A stretch of 64,000 nucleotides of DNA from Desulfosediminicola ganghwensis (lineage in GTDB: Bacteria; Desulfobacterota; Desulfobulbia; Desulfobulbales; Desulfocapsaceae), in contig NZ_CP050699.1 of the NCBI RefSeq assembly GCF_005116675.2, forward strand, positions 3,992,001-4,056,000, in the 5' to 3' direction. Shown one piece after another: positions 1 to 8,979 of this stretch. The notes beneath the pieces were generated by a model. The model was not told the DNA's origin and made no database searches. It saw only the letters and a program-made list of their open reading frames with translations. Both the position numbers and the translations under genes were made by a program. Each line of letters begins with the position of its first letter. Within the stretch, counting starts at the first letter, position 1.

Positions 1-1
1 C

Positions 2-652
2 TCGGGAGCATATAAATATAAGTCGCATTGGGGTGGCAAGTTCGCCACCACCACCAAGAAATTTGAATTCTACAGCGAGACCTTGAAAAAGGCACTTGCA
101 GGCCATGCGGAAAAGCACAATGTCGATGTGGACACGGTTATGGAGAAGAGCAATTATACCGCCAGGGGCGAGCTTGCCTTTGTACCGCACTACGAGCCGC
201 CATTGCGCCATGGCAGTGAGCAGGAATATCCTTTTGTCTTTATAGATTACAAATCACGCCTCAATCGCGAAGGTCGCAGCCAGAATAGCCCATGGTACTA
301 CGAGTTCAAACATGTTGACCCGGGCGATGTGGGACACCAGGATAGCCTGCGCATCCACCCCACGGATGCCAAAAAACTGGGAATCAGTAACGGCGACAAG
401 GTGAAAATCACCTCCATGGGAGGCAGCGGCGAATGCGTTGCCCGGGTCTGGGAAGGCGTGCGGCCCGGTACAGTCAGTAAAGCCTACGGCCAGGGCCATT
501 GGGCATACGGCCGGACCGCGACGGATGATTTTATGAAGAGCGCAACCAAAGGCGTGAACAACAACACCATCATTCCATGGGAGCTCGAACGCCTCTCCGG
601 CTCGAACGCCCGTAACGGTGGTCATGCTGCAGTTCGTATCGAGAAGATCTAG
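2..652 (+). CDS. Molybdopterin oxidoreductase catalytic subunit, C-terminal part (5' truncated by window)
   Basis: The reading frame is open from the first complete codon at position 2, so the gene begins before the window. Only about 216 C-terminal residues are visible. They end in a molydopterin-dinucleotide-binding beta-barrel of the DMSO reductase family: the segment with SLRIHPTDAKKLGIS, then GDKVKITS, then GVRPGTV and GQGHWAYGR is typical of the Psr/Phs/Ttr/Arr-like clade. It is followed 20 bp downstream by a four-cluster ferredoxin subunit and then a TorD-type chaperone, the usual arrangement for a respiratory Mo/W-bisPGD enzyme. The substrate (sulfur oxyanion, polysulfide, arsenate or other) cannot be told from the C-terminus. 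Signal peptide, Fe-S motif and Mo ligand lie outside the window, so cellular location is unknown. Confidence 0.9.
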   Translation, partial: SGAYKYKSHWGGKFATTTKKFEFYSETLKKALAGHAEKHNVDVDTVMEKSNYTARGELAFVPHYEPPLRHGSEQEYPFVFIDYKSRLNREGRSQNSPWYYEFKHVDPGDVGHQDSLRIHPTDAKKLGISNGDKVKITSMGGSGECVARVWEGVRPGTVSKAYGQGHWAYGRTATDDFMKSATKGVNNNTIIPWELERLSGSNARNGGHAAVRIEKI

Positions 653-672
653 CAAAGAGGAGGACATAAGCA

Positions 673-1437
673 ATGACACAATATGGAATGATAATAGACC
701 TCAGAAAATGTGTTGGCTGCGGAGCCTGCGCACTCGCATGCAAGACCGAGAATAACACTGCGCTCAGGAATAATGGTCAAACCCATAACTGGGCAGATTT
801 CATCCATGAGACAACCGGAACATTCCCTAACACCAAATTCCGTACCATCCCGGTACTCTGCAATCACTGCAGCGATGCCCCATGTGTCGAGGAGTGCCCG
901 GTTGAGCCAAAAGCTATGTATAAAACCGCTGATGGCATCACCATGCATAATGATGAGCGCTGTATCGGTTGCCGGGCCTGTCAGGGCGCCTGCCCCTATA
1001 GCATGGACCATGTTGAGAAAGACAGTGCTTCAGGCGAATACAGCGTTATCAGTTACAATGAGGAGGGTGAGTCGACTCAACCGTTTTATACAGACAACAC
1101 CCAAGTCATCAAAGACTGTTCAACCTCTGCGGCGGAGATCGCTTCATTGGCAGGGGCTACCCCGCCGTATAGAACAGATTACCAGCACTCTGAGTACGAA
1201 AATGTCCGTCGTGACAACATCGTCGAGAAATGCATTTTTTGTGATCACAGGGTAAAAAACGGCAAGCAGCCTGCCTGTGTGGAGGCATGTCCTTCAAACG
1301 CCAGAGTTTTTGGCGATCTTGAGGACAGCAACAGCGAGGCGGCGAAACTGCTCGCCGATAACAAGGGGTTTGTCCTGCTGGAGGATGAAGGTACTTCGCC
1401 AAATGTCCATTATATACGCGACTATTCAGCACGCTAA
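673..1437 (+). CDS. Four-cluster [4Fe-4S] electron-transfer subunit of the molybdoenzyme
   Basis: A 254-residue DmsB/PsrB/NrfC-type ferredoxin subunit that would pass electrons between the preceding catalytic subunit and a quinone or membrane partner. The first cluster motif is at C13-x2-C16-x2-C19-x3-C23. Others follow: CNHCSDAPCVEECP, CIGCRACQGACPY, and CIFC with PACVEACP near the C-terminus. No signal peptide or membrane segment is visible, so it probably rides with the catalytic subunit. A strong AGGAGG ribosome-binding site sits just before the ATG. An insertion of about 55 residues rich in acidic and serine residues separates the third and fourth cluster motifs. A hairpin with a T-run follows the stop codon. 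Confidence 0.93.
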   Translation: MTQYGMIIDLRKCVGCGACALACKTENNTALRNNGQTHNWADFIHETTGTFPNTKFRTIPVLCNHCSDAPCVEECPVEPKAMYKTADGITMHNDERCIGCRACQGACPYSMDHVEKDSASGEYSVISYNEEGESTQPFYTDNTQVIKDCSTSAAEIASLAGATPPYRTDYQHSEYENVRRDNIVEKCIFCDHRVKNGKQPACVEACPSNARVFGDLEDSNSEAAKLLADNKGFVLLEDEGTSPNVHYIRDYSAR

Positions 1438-1451
1438 TCTCAACTCAAGAT

Positions 1452-1484
1452 ACAGCACCGTCAAATTGAGGCGGTGCTGTTTTC
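1452..1484 (+). terminator. Hairpin with T-run between Fe-S subunit and TorD gene
   Basis: A perfect 9-bp inverted repeat (ACAGCACCG at 1452-1460 with CGGTGCTGT at 1472-1480) is followed directly by TTTT. It lies inside an apparently co-directional operon, so it may act as a partial terminator that lowers chaperone expression relative to the enzyme subunits. Confidence 0.7.
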
Positions 1485-1511
1485 TATTACAGCGAGACAC
1501 TATCACCTACT

Positions 1512-2147
1512 ATGAGCAATCCAGAAACCATCATACACCGCAGTAACTGTTTCAAACTACTCGCTGCCTGCTTTTATGAGCCGGATAAAAAGATGTTTCT
1601 CGAAGAGAAGGTGACCGAAAATCTCAGCGGCCTGTTGATAACACTCGATCCGGAAATGGCTCCGAATGCGCAGCAGTTGACTGAAACGTTTGAATCTTCT
1701 TTAGAGGAACAGCTCAAGGTTGATTATGCATCTCTTTTTGTCGGCCCTTTTGCGTTGCTGGCTGCTCCATATGGCTCTGTCTACCTGGAGGCTGGAGGGC
1801 GGGTGCAAGGCGAGTCAACTGTTGCCGTGCAAAGGTGTTATGACGAGGCAGGACTCTCACTTGATATTCAGGAGCCGGCTGATCATATCGCTATTGAACT
1901 TGAGTATATGAGCTATCTGTCGTTGCGTGAGGGGGAGGCAGTTTCTGCCGGCAGGAATGCTGATGCCCGGAAATTATGGGAGATGCAGGCGCGTTTTTTA
2001 GGTCAGTTCATGTCCTGGGTTCCCTATTTTTGCCAGCGAATTGAACAAGGTGCAATGACAGATTTCTACAAAAAACTGGCACAATGTTTAGCGTCATTTT
2101 TTCAGCATTGTAAAAATGAATACATTGTTGAGCCAATCACTCTGTGA
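1512..2147 (+). CDS. TorD/DmsD-family molybdoenzyme chaperone
   Basis: A 211-residue all-helical protein of the TorD/DmsD/NarJ type, which binds the apo-catalytic subunit and helps cofactor insertion and export. The diagnostic segment is the central Y-x-x-LFVGP motif (here DYASLFVGPF, near residue 77), followed by the helix EPADHIAIELEYMSYL matching the family's EPxDHI-x-x-ELEF signature. The length fits the family. It stands 75 bp after the Fe-S subunit, beyond an intrinsic-terminator-like hairpin, and its TGA overlaps the GTG start of the next gene, implying translational coupling. Its client is most likely the oxidoreductase at the left edge. Confidence 0.9.
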   Translation: MSNPETIIHRSNCFKLLAACFYEPDKKMFLEEKVTENLSGLLITLDPEMAPNAQQLTETFESSLEEQLKVDYASLFVGPFALLAAPYGSVYLEAGGRVQGESTVAVQRCYDEAGLSLDIQEPADHIAIELEYMSYLSLREGEAVSAGRNADARKLWEMQARFLGQFMSWVPYFCQRIEQGAMTDFYKKLAQCLASFFQHCKNEYIVEPITL

Positions 2148-3151
2148 GCGCTGCCATCTCATTTGTCATGATTTCAACCTTAACCCAAAAGCTGATGCAA
2201 TCGCCCCAGATAGTCCTGGAAGAAAAGCGCTGTCTGCGAAACCGATTACGAGGCTTCTCATGCCGTAGCTGTGTTGATGGGTGCAGATCAGAGGCGCTAG
2301 CGGATAATGACGGGAAAGTGAGTTTAATCCCGCATAAATGCACCAACTGCGGAGCCTGTGTCGCCTTATGCCCAGGTGACGCTTTTTCATTTGACCGATT
2401 CAACCTCAACCAGCTGCTGGAAGAGAATGTACAAGGAAAAAGCCTTGTCATCTCATGCTATGGAAGCACCTACAGATCTGAAAATGAGCTCAGGCTTCCT
2501 TGCGTTGGGGTGATGATTCCTGAGTCTCTTCTCTTTTTGGGACTCAGACAGCGGGGGGATGTAAGGTTTAATCTCTCGGAATGCACGAAATGCTCAAACC
2601 GCCTTACAGCTGATGCCTTTATGCAGCTTTTTCAGCATGTACAGAGACAAGCCGCGCATCTCTTTCGTTCTCGCCTTACGCTGATTCGCACCGCAGATGA
2701 ACTGCCAGCTGGTGATGATCAGGATCGTAGGAAGTTTCTGTTCAGCCTGGGCTCCACTGTGGTTAATGCTGTCCAGGGGAAGTTTGCTCCAGAGACGATA
2801 AAGAAAAAGAGACCGACGGGGACCAGGCAAGTGATGTCCAGGACTCAGTTGCTCATAAGAATTCTTAAGCATGAGAAGGTTATTTGCGATGAGTTGATCC
2901 AACTGTGTACCCCTGAGGCCCAGGTCTCGCTATCATGCACCCTATGCCCACGCTGTACAGGAATGTGCCATACTGGAGCTTTGAAAATCAGGAAAAGTGG
3001 AAAGCACAAGGTGCTGTCATATGACCGCACCTTGTGCATAGCATGTGGGCTTTGTGTAGAGTTCTGTAAAGAAGAAGCCATCTCCATACGAGAACCAGGT
3101 CTTGTTTCGTCAAAACGAATTTCTTGCGGGAGTCCTGTTTTCTATCAATGA
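2144..3151 (+). CDS. Polyferredoxin-like protein of the molybdoenzyme cluster
   Basis: A 335-residue protein with two pairs of [4Fe-4S] motifs. The N-terminal pair is CRSCVDGCRSEAL and CTNCGACVALCPGDAF. The C-terminal pair is CTLCPRCTGMCHTGAL and CIACGLCVEFCKEEAI. Between them is a cysteine-poor region of about 190 residues containing a further CTKC. No signal peptide or membrane helix is seen. It overlaps torD by 4 bp (GTGA); an in-frame ATG at 2168 is an alternative start that removes eight residues. It may be the cytoplasmic electron carrier or an assembly partner of the upstream enzyme. I recognise the class (cluster-associated ferredoxins of sulfur or arsenic oxidoreductases) but not a precise family. 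Confidence 0.8.
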   Translation: MSAAISFVMISTLTQKLMQSPQIVLEEKRCLRNRLRGFSCRSCVDGCRSEALADNDGKVSLIPHKCTNCGACVALCPGDAFSFDRFNLNQLLEENVQGKSLVISCYGSTYRSENELRLPCVGVMIPESLLFLGLRQRGDVRFNLSECTKCSNRLTADAFMQLFQHVQRQAAHLFRSRLTLIRTADELPAGDDQDRRKFLFSLGSTVVNAVQGKFAPETIKKKRPTGTRQVMSRTQLLIRILKHEKVICDELIQLCTPEAQVSLSCTLCPRCTGMCHTGALKIRKSGKHKVLSYDRTLCIACGLCVEFCKEEAISIREPGLVSSKRISCGSPVFYQ

Positions 3152-3339
3152 TTGGTAGTTGCCCATCTAGAGTACAAGTCTTGCAGCAGGCTGACCGGCT
3201 CCTTCGCGCGAGAGCTGGAAAATCTGTAGCATCCCATCCCTTTTCGTGTTTTGCTCTCTTAATCCACACAAAACGGCGAGGAACCCACTTATTGTACTAA
3301 TCGAGGCACACTCCTTAATATTAACAACACAGCTAAGAA

Positions 3340-3702
3340 ATGCCCTACGTTGAAATCATAAGCAGCCATTATAAAGAAGTATATGCGCAAGTTGATGAGC
3401 ACGCTATCACATTTCTATCCAACGAAACTGATAATGTTAAAGGTTCTGTGAAGCTTTCAGACATAGAAGATGTACAAATATTAAAAGTTAACAATCCCTC
3501 GGACTTTTGCAGCACGATGGACTATGGAATGACCAACCCCACTTTCCTGCTGCCAACCAATGTGATAATCCGTATTATTCAATTCTTTCAAAAGAAAAAG
3601 AAACTGGTAGTATTCCAGATTAGCCTTAAAGATAAACGTACAATTATAGCAAAAGGAGAAGAGAAACATTTTCTTACCTTGAAGTCTGGAATACGCGCAT
3701 AA
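3340..3702 (+). CDS. Hypothetical protein, 120 aa
   Basis: Unrecognised. The frame is open for 120 codons with a sensible mixture of hydrophobic and charged residues, but it is more A+T-rich than its neighbours and has only a weak purine-rich stretch (GCTAAGAA) before the ATG. The pattern of short alternating beta strands (VEIISSHY, VYAQVDEHAITFL, GSVKLSDIEDVQIL) and a lysine-rich centre resembles a PH-like membrane-associated domain (inference only). It stands alone between the molybdoenzyme operon and the DUF188 gene. It could be a real orphan gene or a chance frame. Confidence 0.45.
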   Translation: MPYVEIISSHYKEVYAQVDEHAITFLSNETDNVKGSVKLSDIEDVQILKVNNPSDFCSTMDYGMTNPTFLLPTNVIIRIIQFFQKKKKLVVFQISLKDKRTIIAKGEEKHFLTLKSGIRA

Positions 3703-3818
3703 AAAGCAAACCTGTTGACTCCCGCAATAAGACAAAATTATAATCATTCAGGGGTATGAGGGAGAGCCTATGCCGTGCGGCCCTCTGATTCAAACCCTCT
3801 TCGTAATATGGCAATGAT

Positions 3819-4274
3819 ATGAAAATCTGGGTAGATGCTGACGCCTGTCCTGTAGTGATAAAAGAAATACTCTATAAAGCAGCCAAGAGAGAACATGTAC
3901 AATTGATCTTGGTGGCCAATCAGTACTTTCGCATTCCGCAATCCTCATTAATTACATTCCTGCGTGCCCCTAAAGGCATGGATGCTGCTGACAATGAGAT
4001 AGCCAACAAACTGGAATCCGGTGACCTTGTTATCACTGCCGATATCCCATTAGCCGCCAGAGTCGTAGAGAAGGGAGGGCTTGCTCTCAACCCCCGTGGG
4101 GAAATTTACTCGGAAGAAAACATAAAAGAACGGCTCAGTACCAGGGACTTCTTTGACGATCTCCGCGCCAACGGAATTGAAACTGGTGGACCATCTGGAA
4201 TGAGCGCGCGTGATAAACAAGCCTTTGCCAACAGCTTGGATCAATTACTGAGGAAATATAAAAACAGGGCATAA
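3819..4274 (+). CDS. YaiI/YqxD (DUF188) family protein
   Basis: A 151-residue protein with the family hallmark at its very start, [18 protein letters not shown], followed by [17 protein letters not shown] and [18 protein letters not shown]. The acidic residues in DADAC, DAADNEI and TADIPLA resemble the metal-binding acidic set of PIN-like nucleases. The family's function is not settled. The length is normal for the family and the C-terminal segment with [19 protein letters not shown] is present, so the gene is intact. The gene appears monocistronic; no terminator with a T-run is obvious in the 330 bp that follow. Confidence 0.93.
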   Translation: MKIWVDADACPVVIKEILYKAAKREHVQLILVANQYFRIPQSSLITFLRAPKGMDAADNEIANKLESGDLVITADIPLAARVVEKGGLALNPRGEIYSEENIKERLSTRDFFDDLRANGIETGGPSGMSARDKQAFANSLDQLLRKYKNRA

Positions 4275-4604
4275 CACCCACTGCAAAAAGCAATAACTGA
4301 TAATTCAGCTGTGGCGTCAATCAGCTTAAAAAGTATTCCCAGCAACTTGATACAGTGAATCGATTCCAGGAGGGCTAATTACCAATCTGCACCCCTCACT
4401 CCTCTCTTTTCACCTTTTAAAGCCTTGATTATAATCCCGCCTGTTCTTCAGAAGAGTACTGCGCCCTCAAAATGGACCTACTACCCAGATCCTTGACAAA
4501 ACACGTGACGGTGCAATAATTCCCATCGTGCATATAATATAATTATTCGTTATAGTGAGGTAAATAATTATATTACGCTGTTTCTCCCTTAGCTGACGAA
4601 TAAA
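4275..4604. other. Intergenic region, 330 bp
   Basis: No gene seen. It holds a CTCACTCCTCTC-type pyrimidine-rich stretch near 4395 and an A+T-rich inverted repeat just before the RDD gene, listed separately. Confidence 0.5.
4538..4572. promoter_or_regulatory. A+T-rich inverted repeat upstream of the RDD gene
   Basis: Perfect 10-bp arms, TATAATTATT (4538-4547) and AATAATTATA (4563-4572), flank a 15-bp centre and end 32 bp before the ATG at 4605. It could be an operator or simply overlap the promoter's -10 region. Confidence 0.4.
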
Positions 4605-5342
4605 ATGAACAACTCAGACATCCGATACGCACCACTGCCTCGAAGGATCAAAGCTGGATTACTCGACACGTTAATTTTCTTATCTTTGCTTATTGTTGTT
4701 CCAGCTATCATTATTGATATATTCCCAGATCAATCCAGGTACGCGACCATTCTTATGCTGTTCACCTTGTTCTTGCTTGAACCGCTGTTGATCAGGTATC
4801 TGGGTTCGACATTAGGCCAATACGCACTTGGTGTTGAAGTAATAAGCACGAACAAAGAAAAACGCTGCCCACTGCTATTATCTGTATTGAGGTATGTTGC
4901 CAAGGTTACCTTGGGGAGTTTTTCTCTTATTTTTATGCTTTTTAGCAAAAAACATCAGGCTATACATGACCACATTGCCAACACCTTGGTCATATTATCC
5001 AGAAAGAAAATTGTGCGAGATCCTGACTTTGCTGCTGTTGGGGTATATGAACAGGATGATTGCAAACATATTTATCCGTCTGCAATGAGAAGATTTTTCG
5101 TGTTCATATTCTGGTATGCACTTGTCTTAATAATCGCTTCATCGCTTATCAATATTGCCACGATAGTGTTGGTCTCAAACAATATGCTCGCAAAAGAACA
5201 ATACGTAATAATTTATGAAATAATTACCAGGATTATTTTCTTCACAATCTTCTTAGTTACAGCAATCCTGGCCTCTAAAAGCTCTTTATATGGCGCCCGT
5301 AAAAAAGCAGTTGAGACAATATCCGTGTCAGCCAAAATTTAG
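4605..5342 (+). CDS. RDD family integral membrane protein
   Basis: A 245-residue membrane protein. The N-terminal half is an RDD domain: the arginine/aspartate pair appears as PRRIKAGLLDTLIFLSLL, the second part as LGSTLGQYALGVEV, and the third as HQAIHDHIANTLVIL. At least four hydrophobic segments are visible, two in the RDD domain and two more around residues 165-190 and 200-225. RDD proteins are poorly characterised; some act in ion or metabolite transport. The gene appears to be monocistronic and its 3' end faces the sthA gene. Confidence 0.85.
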   Translation: MNNSDIRYAPLPRRIKAGLLDTLIFLSLLIVVPAIIIDIFPDQSRYATILMLFTLFLLEPLLIRYLGSTLGQYALGVEVISTNKEKRCPLLLSVLRYVAKVTLGSFSLIFMLFSKKHQAIHDHIANTLVILSRKKIVRDPDFAAVGVYEQDDCKHIYPSAMRRFFVFIFWYALVLIIASSLINIATIVLVSNNMLAKEQYVIIYEIITRIIFFTIFLVTAILASKSSLYGARKKAVETISVSAKI

Positions 5343-5369
5343 GCGTATTCTTACTTAATTACTCCTAAT

Positions 5370-5525
5370 CTTCAGCTTGAAAGAGTGAGGTGAGAGACGT
5401 GAGGTCTGACCGATTGGCAAATGACCAATCCCCGGAATCATTATCCAATCAGCCTGTGGAGAGGAGGTTTTTAGCTTTAAGCAGTTGCCCCAACCACCTC
5501 ACTTCTCACCCCTTGAAGCTGAGCT
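5370..5525. repeat. Imperfect long inverted repeat between convergent genes
   Basis: The left arm (5370-5404) begins CTTCAGCTTGAAAGAGTGAGG and the right arm (5493-5525) is its imperfect reverse complement ending CTTGAAGCTGAGCTT. A smaller hairpin (GATTGG...CCAATC, 5412-5430) sits inside. Located between the 3' ends of two convergent genes, it may terminate transcription both ways or be a small degenerate mobile element. Confidence 0.5.
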
Positions 5526-5591
5526 TTAGTGGTTACCAGCTTATTCCCTTGTCACTAAAATGAGTACATCAAAGCACCCCTCACCCTGCTA

Positions 5592-7010
5592 TTACCTGCA
5601 CTCTTCGTAATCTATCTGATTCATGGCTGACAGTGCCGCTATTTTCAGCGCCTCGGAATAGGTCGGGTAATTGAATATATTCTCTATGAACAGGTCGATC
5701 TTTGCGTTATGGAAGAGCGCTATCAGGGCGATATGTATGATCTCGGTGGCACCGCCGCCGAAGATGTGTACGCCTAAAATTTCCCGGGTATCCTTGTGGA
5801 CGATCATCTTGAGCATCCCCTCAGACTCGCCGGAGATCTGCCCTCTCGGCAGTTCCTCGTAATAACATCGTCCCACTACATATTTAAAATCACGTTCTTT
5901 CACTTCCTCTTCGGTCATGCCCACATAGGATATCTCGGGGATTGTGTAGATGCCCACCGGGAAAATGGTAGGGAATCCTTCCGAGCGCCTTTGCATGGCG
6001 TTCAGGGCAGCGATCCTGCCCTGAATAATCGAGGTTGCTGCAAGACTCGGCCAGCCGACCACATCGCCCACTGCAAAAATGTGATCCACCGATGTCTGGT
6101 ACAGGTCGTTCACGGTGATATACAAGTTCTTGTTGAGAACCACGTCGGTATTTTCCAATCCCAGGCCTTTGACATTCGCTTCCCTGCCCAGAGCAAAAAA
6201 CAGTGTATCCGCCCTATAGACTGTGCCATCATCGAGCCGTATTTTTGCCTTATTTCCTTCGGTTGCGATCTCAAAATCGCCCACGTTGTGAATACATTCA
6301 ACATAGCCGTTGGGGAAGTGCTGCTGAAGCTGGTCGGTGATCTCCTGATCGATAAACTTCAACAGGCGCGTACCCTTATCCAGCAGGATAACTCTTACCC
6401 CCAGTGCAGCAAAGATCGTTGCATATTCAGAACCGATCACCCCGCCACCCAGAATAATCATGGAAGATGGTACGGTGCTGATATCAAGAATGGAGCGTGA
6501 ATCGACTATTAATTCGCCATCGAAGGGTATCTCCGGCGGATTACGTGGACGCGAGCCAGTGGCGATAAGAATTATCTCTCCCCGGACCAGAAGCGGTCTG
6601 TCCCCACCGACCTGGTGCAAAGCCACCGTGCTATTGTCGATGAACGTCGCTGTGCCGCGTATCAGACTAATATTGTTTCGCTCCAGCTGACTGTCGATAA
6701 TGGCATGCTCTTTCAGTCGGACATACTGGAGCCTCGTTTTCAGGCGATCCATAGAAATTTCAGAACTACCCAGAGAGCAGAATTCTTCACCGAATATCTG
6801 CTTCTTCAGATGGCCGGTCAGGTGCAGCACCGCCTCCCTCAGGGTCTTACTCGGAAAAGTACCGGTATTGACACAGACTCCACCAAGGGAGTCTTCTTTT
6901 TCCACCACAAGTACACGCTTGCGACATTTCGCCGCCGTCATCGCGGCGCTCATCCCCGCCGGTCCGGTTCCAATTATTATGAAATCATACTGTTCAGGAT
7001 TCATATCCAT
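5592..7010 (-). CDS. sthA: Soluble pyridine nucleotide transhydrogenase (SthA-like)
   Basis: A 472-residue FAD-dependent flavoprotein of the disulfide oxidoreductase superfamily. The N-terminal FAD site is FIIIGTGPAGMSAA, and the NAD(P) site MIILGGGVIGSEYA is near residue 185. The redox-disulfide motif has lost its second cysteine: C46-VNTG-T51 in GGVCVNTGTFPSK. The C-terminal end has FNYPTYSEALK in place of the HPT-E motif of disulfide reductases. Both changes match SthA rather than lipoamide dehydrogenase or mercuric reductase, so hydride exchange between NADH and NADPH is the likely reaction. It is monocistronic in this window. Confidence 0.88.
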   Translation of the reverse strand: MDMNPEQYDFIIIGTGPAGMSAAMTAAKCRKRVLVVEKEDSLGGVCVNTGTFPSKTLREAVLHLTGHLKKQIFGEEFCSLGSSEISMDRLKTRLQYVRLKEHAIIDSQLERNNISLIRGTATFIDNSTVALHQVGGDRPLLVRGEIILIATGSRPRNPPEIPFDGELIVDSRSILDISTVPSSMIILGGGVIGSEYATIFAALGVRVILLDKGTRLLKFIDQEITDQLQQHFPNGYVECIHNVGDFEIATEGNKAKIRLDDGTVYRADTLFFALGREANVKGLGLENTDVVLNKNLYITVNDLYQTSVDHIFAVGDVVGWPSLAATSIIQGRIAALNAMQRRSEGFPTIFPVGIYTIPEISYVGMTEEEVKERDFKYVVGRCYYEELPRGQISGESEGMLKMIVHKDTREILGVHIFGGGATEIIHIALIALFHNAKIDLFIENIFNYPTYSEALKIAALSAMNQIDYEECR

Positions 7011-7321
7011 CCTTGCATTTGATATTTTAAACGGAACAAAAACCTCCCCCGATACTGTGCACTACTTCAATAACTATAGCATAATGAACAAAAGATACTG
7101 CGCTTCCCCATACTGCATTACAGCTATCATATGTACTATCCTGCCAACGCACAATGTGGCTCTATTATTTGATTTTCAACGCAATTCTTTTGCAACGCAA
7201 GATTTGCAGGGCAATGATGCTCATAGCAAAATGTCATTGTTATTCAAGTTAGGCTGTATTAAGAATTACTATCGTCATATTTTGCATCTCAGGTAAGCAC
7301 TTCATTCAAGGTGAGAAAGAC
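7011..7321. other. Intergenic region, about 310 bp, divergent promoters
   Basis: A+T-rich spacer between sthA (minus) and the SpoU methylase (plus). No gene or convincing RNA structure seen. The methylase ribosome-binding site (AAGGTGAG) is at its right edge. Confidence 0.5.
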
Positions 7322-7873
7322 ATGCCCACCAGAGCAGAAAAGAAAAAACAGCAGGATGCCCGGAGATGGGCTGAAAGACAGTACATCAAGCATCGCAGGC
7401 ATAACATGGTCTATGCCGAACCGGGTGTTCATGACTTTGTAATCGTGCTCGACAACCTGAAACCATCATTCAACATTGGTAAAATATTTCGCAGTGGTGA
7501 TGCTTTCGGTGCGAAAGCCATTCACCTGATCGGCACTGAATATTTCGATGTCAAATCAGCAAAGGGCTCGTTCAAATGGTTGCCTGCCCATTTTCATCCC
7601 ACCTTTGAAAAATGTTATGAACAGCTGATAGCCGAAGGATATACATTTTTCGTTCTGGAACCTGATGCGCCACACTCCCTACACAGGATGGAGATTCCTG
7701 CCAAAAGCGCCTTTGTTTTTGGCCATGAAGAGCACGGCATCAGTTTTGACAAAAACGCCTATAAGGGAGTTGCGTCTATTAAAGTTCCCCAGGTCGGCAA
7801 GGTGGAGAGTTTGAATGTGAGTATCGCCGCCTCAATCGTTATGTACGAATATGCACGACAACATGGGGAATAG
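7322..7873 (+). CDS. TrmH/SpoU-family RNA 2'-O-methyltransferase
   Basis: A 183-residue SPOUT methyltransferase. All three knot motifs are visible: motif 1 KPSFNIGKIFRSGDAFG with its conserved asparagine, motif 2 SAFVFGHEEHGIS, and motif 3 VPQVGKVESLNVSIAAS with the SLNVS core that binds S-adenosylmethionine. A lysine- and arginine-rich N-terminal tail (residues 3-27) may contact RNA. The tRNA or rRNA target is not predictable. A good AAGGTGAG ribosome-binding site precedes the ATG. The stop at 7871-7873 is one base from the start of the EamA gene, so the two are probably co-transcribed. Confidence 0.9.
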   Translation: MPTRAEKKKQQDARRWAERQYIKHRRHNMVYAEPGVHDFVIVLDNLKPSFNIGKIFRSGDAFGAKAIHLIGTEYFDVKSAKGSFKWLPAHFHPTFEKCYEQLIAEGYTFFVLEPDAPHSLHRMEIPAKSAFVFGHEEHGISFDKNAYKGVASIKVPQVGKVESLNVSIAASIVMYEYARQHGE

Positions 7874-7874
7874 C

Positions 7875-8780
7875 ATGCAAACAGAGACGGCAGGCAAAGA
7901 ACTCCCTTTTTCCACCTCCATGTTTGCCGTTTTCCTCTGTATGCTCTTCGGGGCCAACCCGGTAGCGGTCAAAACCACCCTGACCGGAATCGGCATTTTC
8001 ACGTCAGCCGGAATACGTTTCGGAATAGCTGCTGCAGTTCTTTGTTGCTGGGCTAAAGTCGCAGGAATCTCACTTTATCTCAGCACCAGACAAGTGTTGC
8101 AGATGGCAGGGCTCGGACTCATCTTTTTCATACAAATCTCCCTCTTCTACTCTGGCATGAGTCGCACGACCGCCTCCCATGGTGCTCTTATAGCGAATAC
8201 CGTCCCCTTTGTGGTGATGATACTCGCTCACTTCCTGCTGCCCGACGATAAAATCAACCCCAAGAAAATTAACGGTCTGCTTCTGGGCTTTGCCGGTGTT
8301 TTCCTGCTCATCAGGGACTCACTCGACCTGACCGCTGAGGCCTTCTCGGGCGATTGCCTGCTTTTTCTGGCTGTTCTTTTCTGGGGTTGCAACGTCATCT
8401 ACGTTAAAAAAATCATTGCCGATTTCAACCCGATACAGATCACCGTGTTCCCTATGATCTTCACAGTCCCCTTTTATCTGCTGGCAGGTTATCTACTCGA
8501 CGGTGGAATGGTGCGGGAAGTTACCCCAATGGTCATCCAGGCCGTACTTTATCAGTCTCTGGTCACCGCATCTTTTGGCTTTGTCATGTGGAATTCGCTC
8601 ATTCAGAAATATGGTGCCACCACCCTGCACTGCTTTCTATTTCTCATGCCCGTATCCGGAGTGTTGCTCGGTGTGCTGGTGCTCGGTGACCCTATCTCTT
8701 ATAGCCTGGCGGCATCGATAATACTGGTGGCAAGTGGTTTGATAGTGATAAATTGGAAGAGCGACACTGCTACGGTCTGA
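7875..8780 (+). CDS. EamA-family (DMT) transporter
   Basis: About 301 residues forming ten hydrophobic segments arranged as two EamA repeats. The first repeat contains LFGANPVAVKTTL and IFTSAGIRFGIAAAV; the second has GDCLLFLAVLFWGCNVIYVKK and ends PVSGVLLGVLVLGDPIS. Members of this family export amino acids, nucleotides or other metabolites across the inner membrane; the substrate here is unknown. I chose the ATG at 7875, preceded by GGGGAA; the frame also allows starts at 7851 and 7863, which overlap the upstream methylase gene. Confidence 0.88.
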   Translation: MQTETAGKELPFSTSMFAVFLCMLFGANPVAVKTTLTGIGIFTSAGIRFGIAAAVLCCWAKVAGISLYLSTRQVLQMAGLGLIFFIQISLFYSGMSRTTASHGALIANTVPFVVMILAHFLLPDDKINPKKINGLLLGFAGVFLLIRDSLDLTAEAFSGDCLLFLAVLFWGCNVIYVKKIIADFNPIQITVFPMIFTVPFYLLAGYLLDGGMVREVTPMVIQAVLYQSLVTASFGFVMWNSLIQKYGATTLHCFLFLMPVSGVLLGVLVLGDPISYSLAASIILVASGLIVINWKSDTATV

Positions 8781-8979
8781 AACTCTGCTTCCCCTGCCCC
8801 AGCGACACCTTGACAAAAAATGCAGCCAAACGTGTTGCAATATCAAAAATTTGCTGATATATCGAACTATTCACAACCCACAATTTCATATTAGTTTCTG
8901 GATATCCTGCCTCTACGAACACCTGGAGCATCCTGAGTATTACTTTTCACTTCAAACATCACAAGGAGAACTCGCCGCA

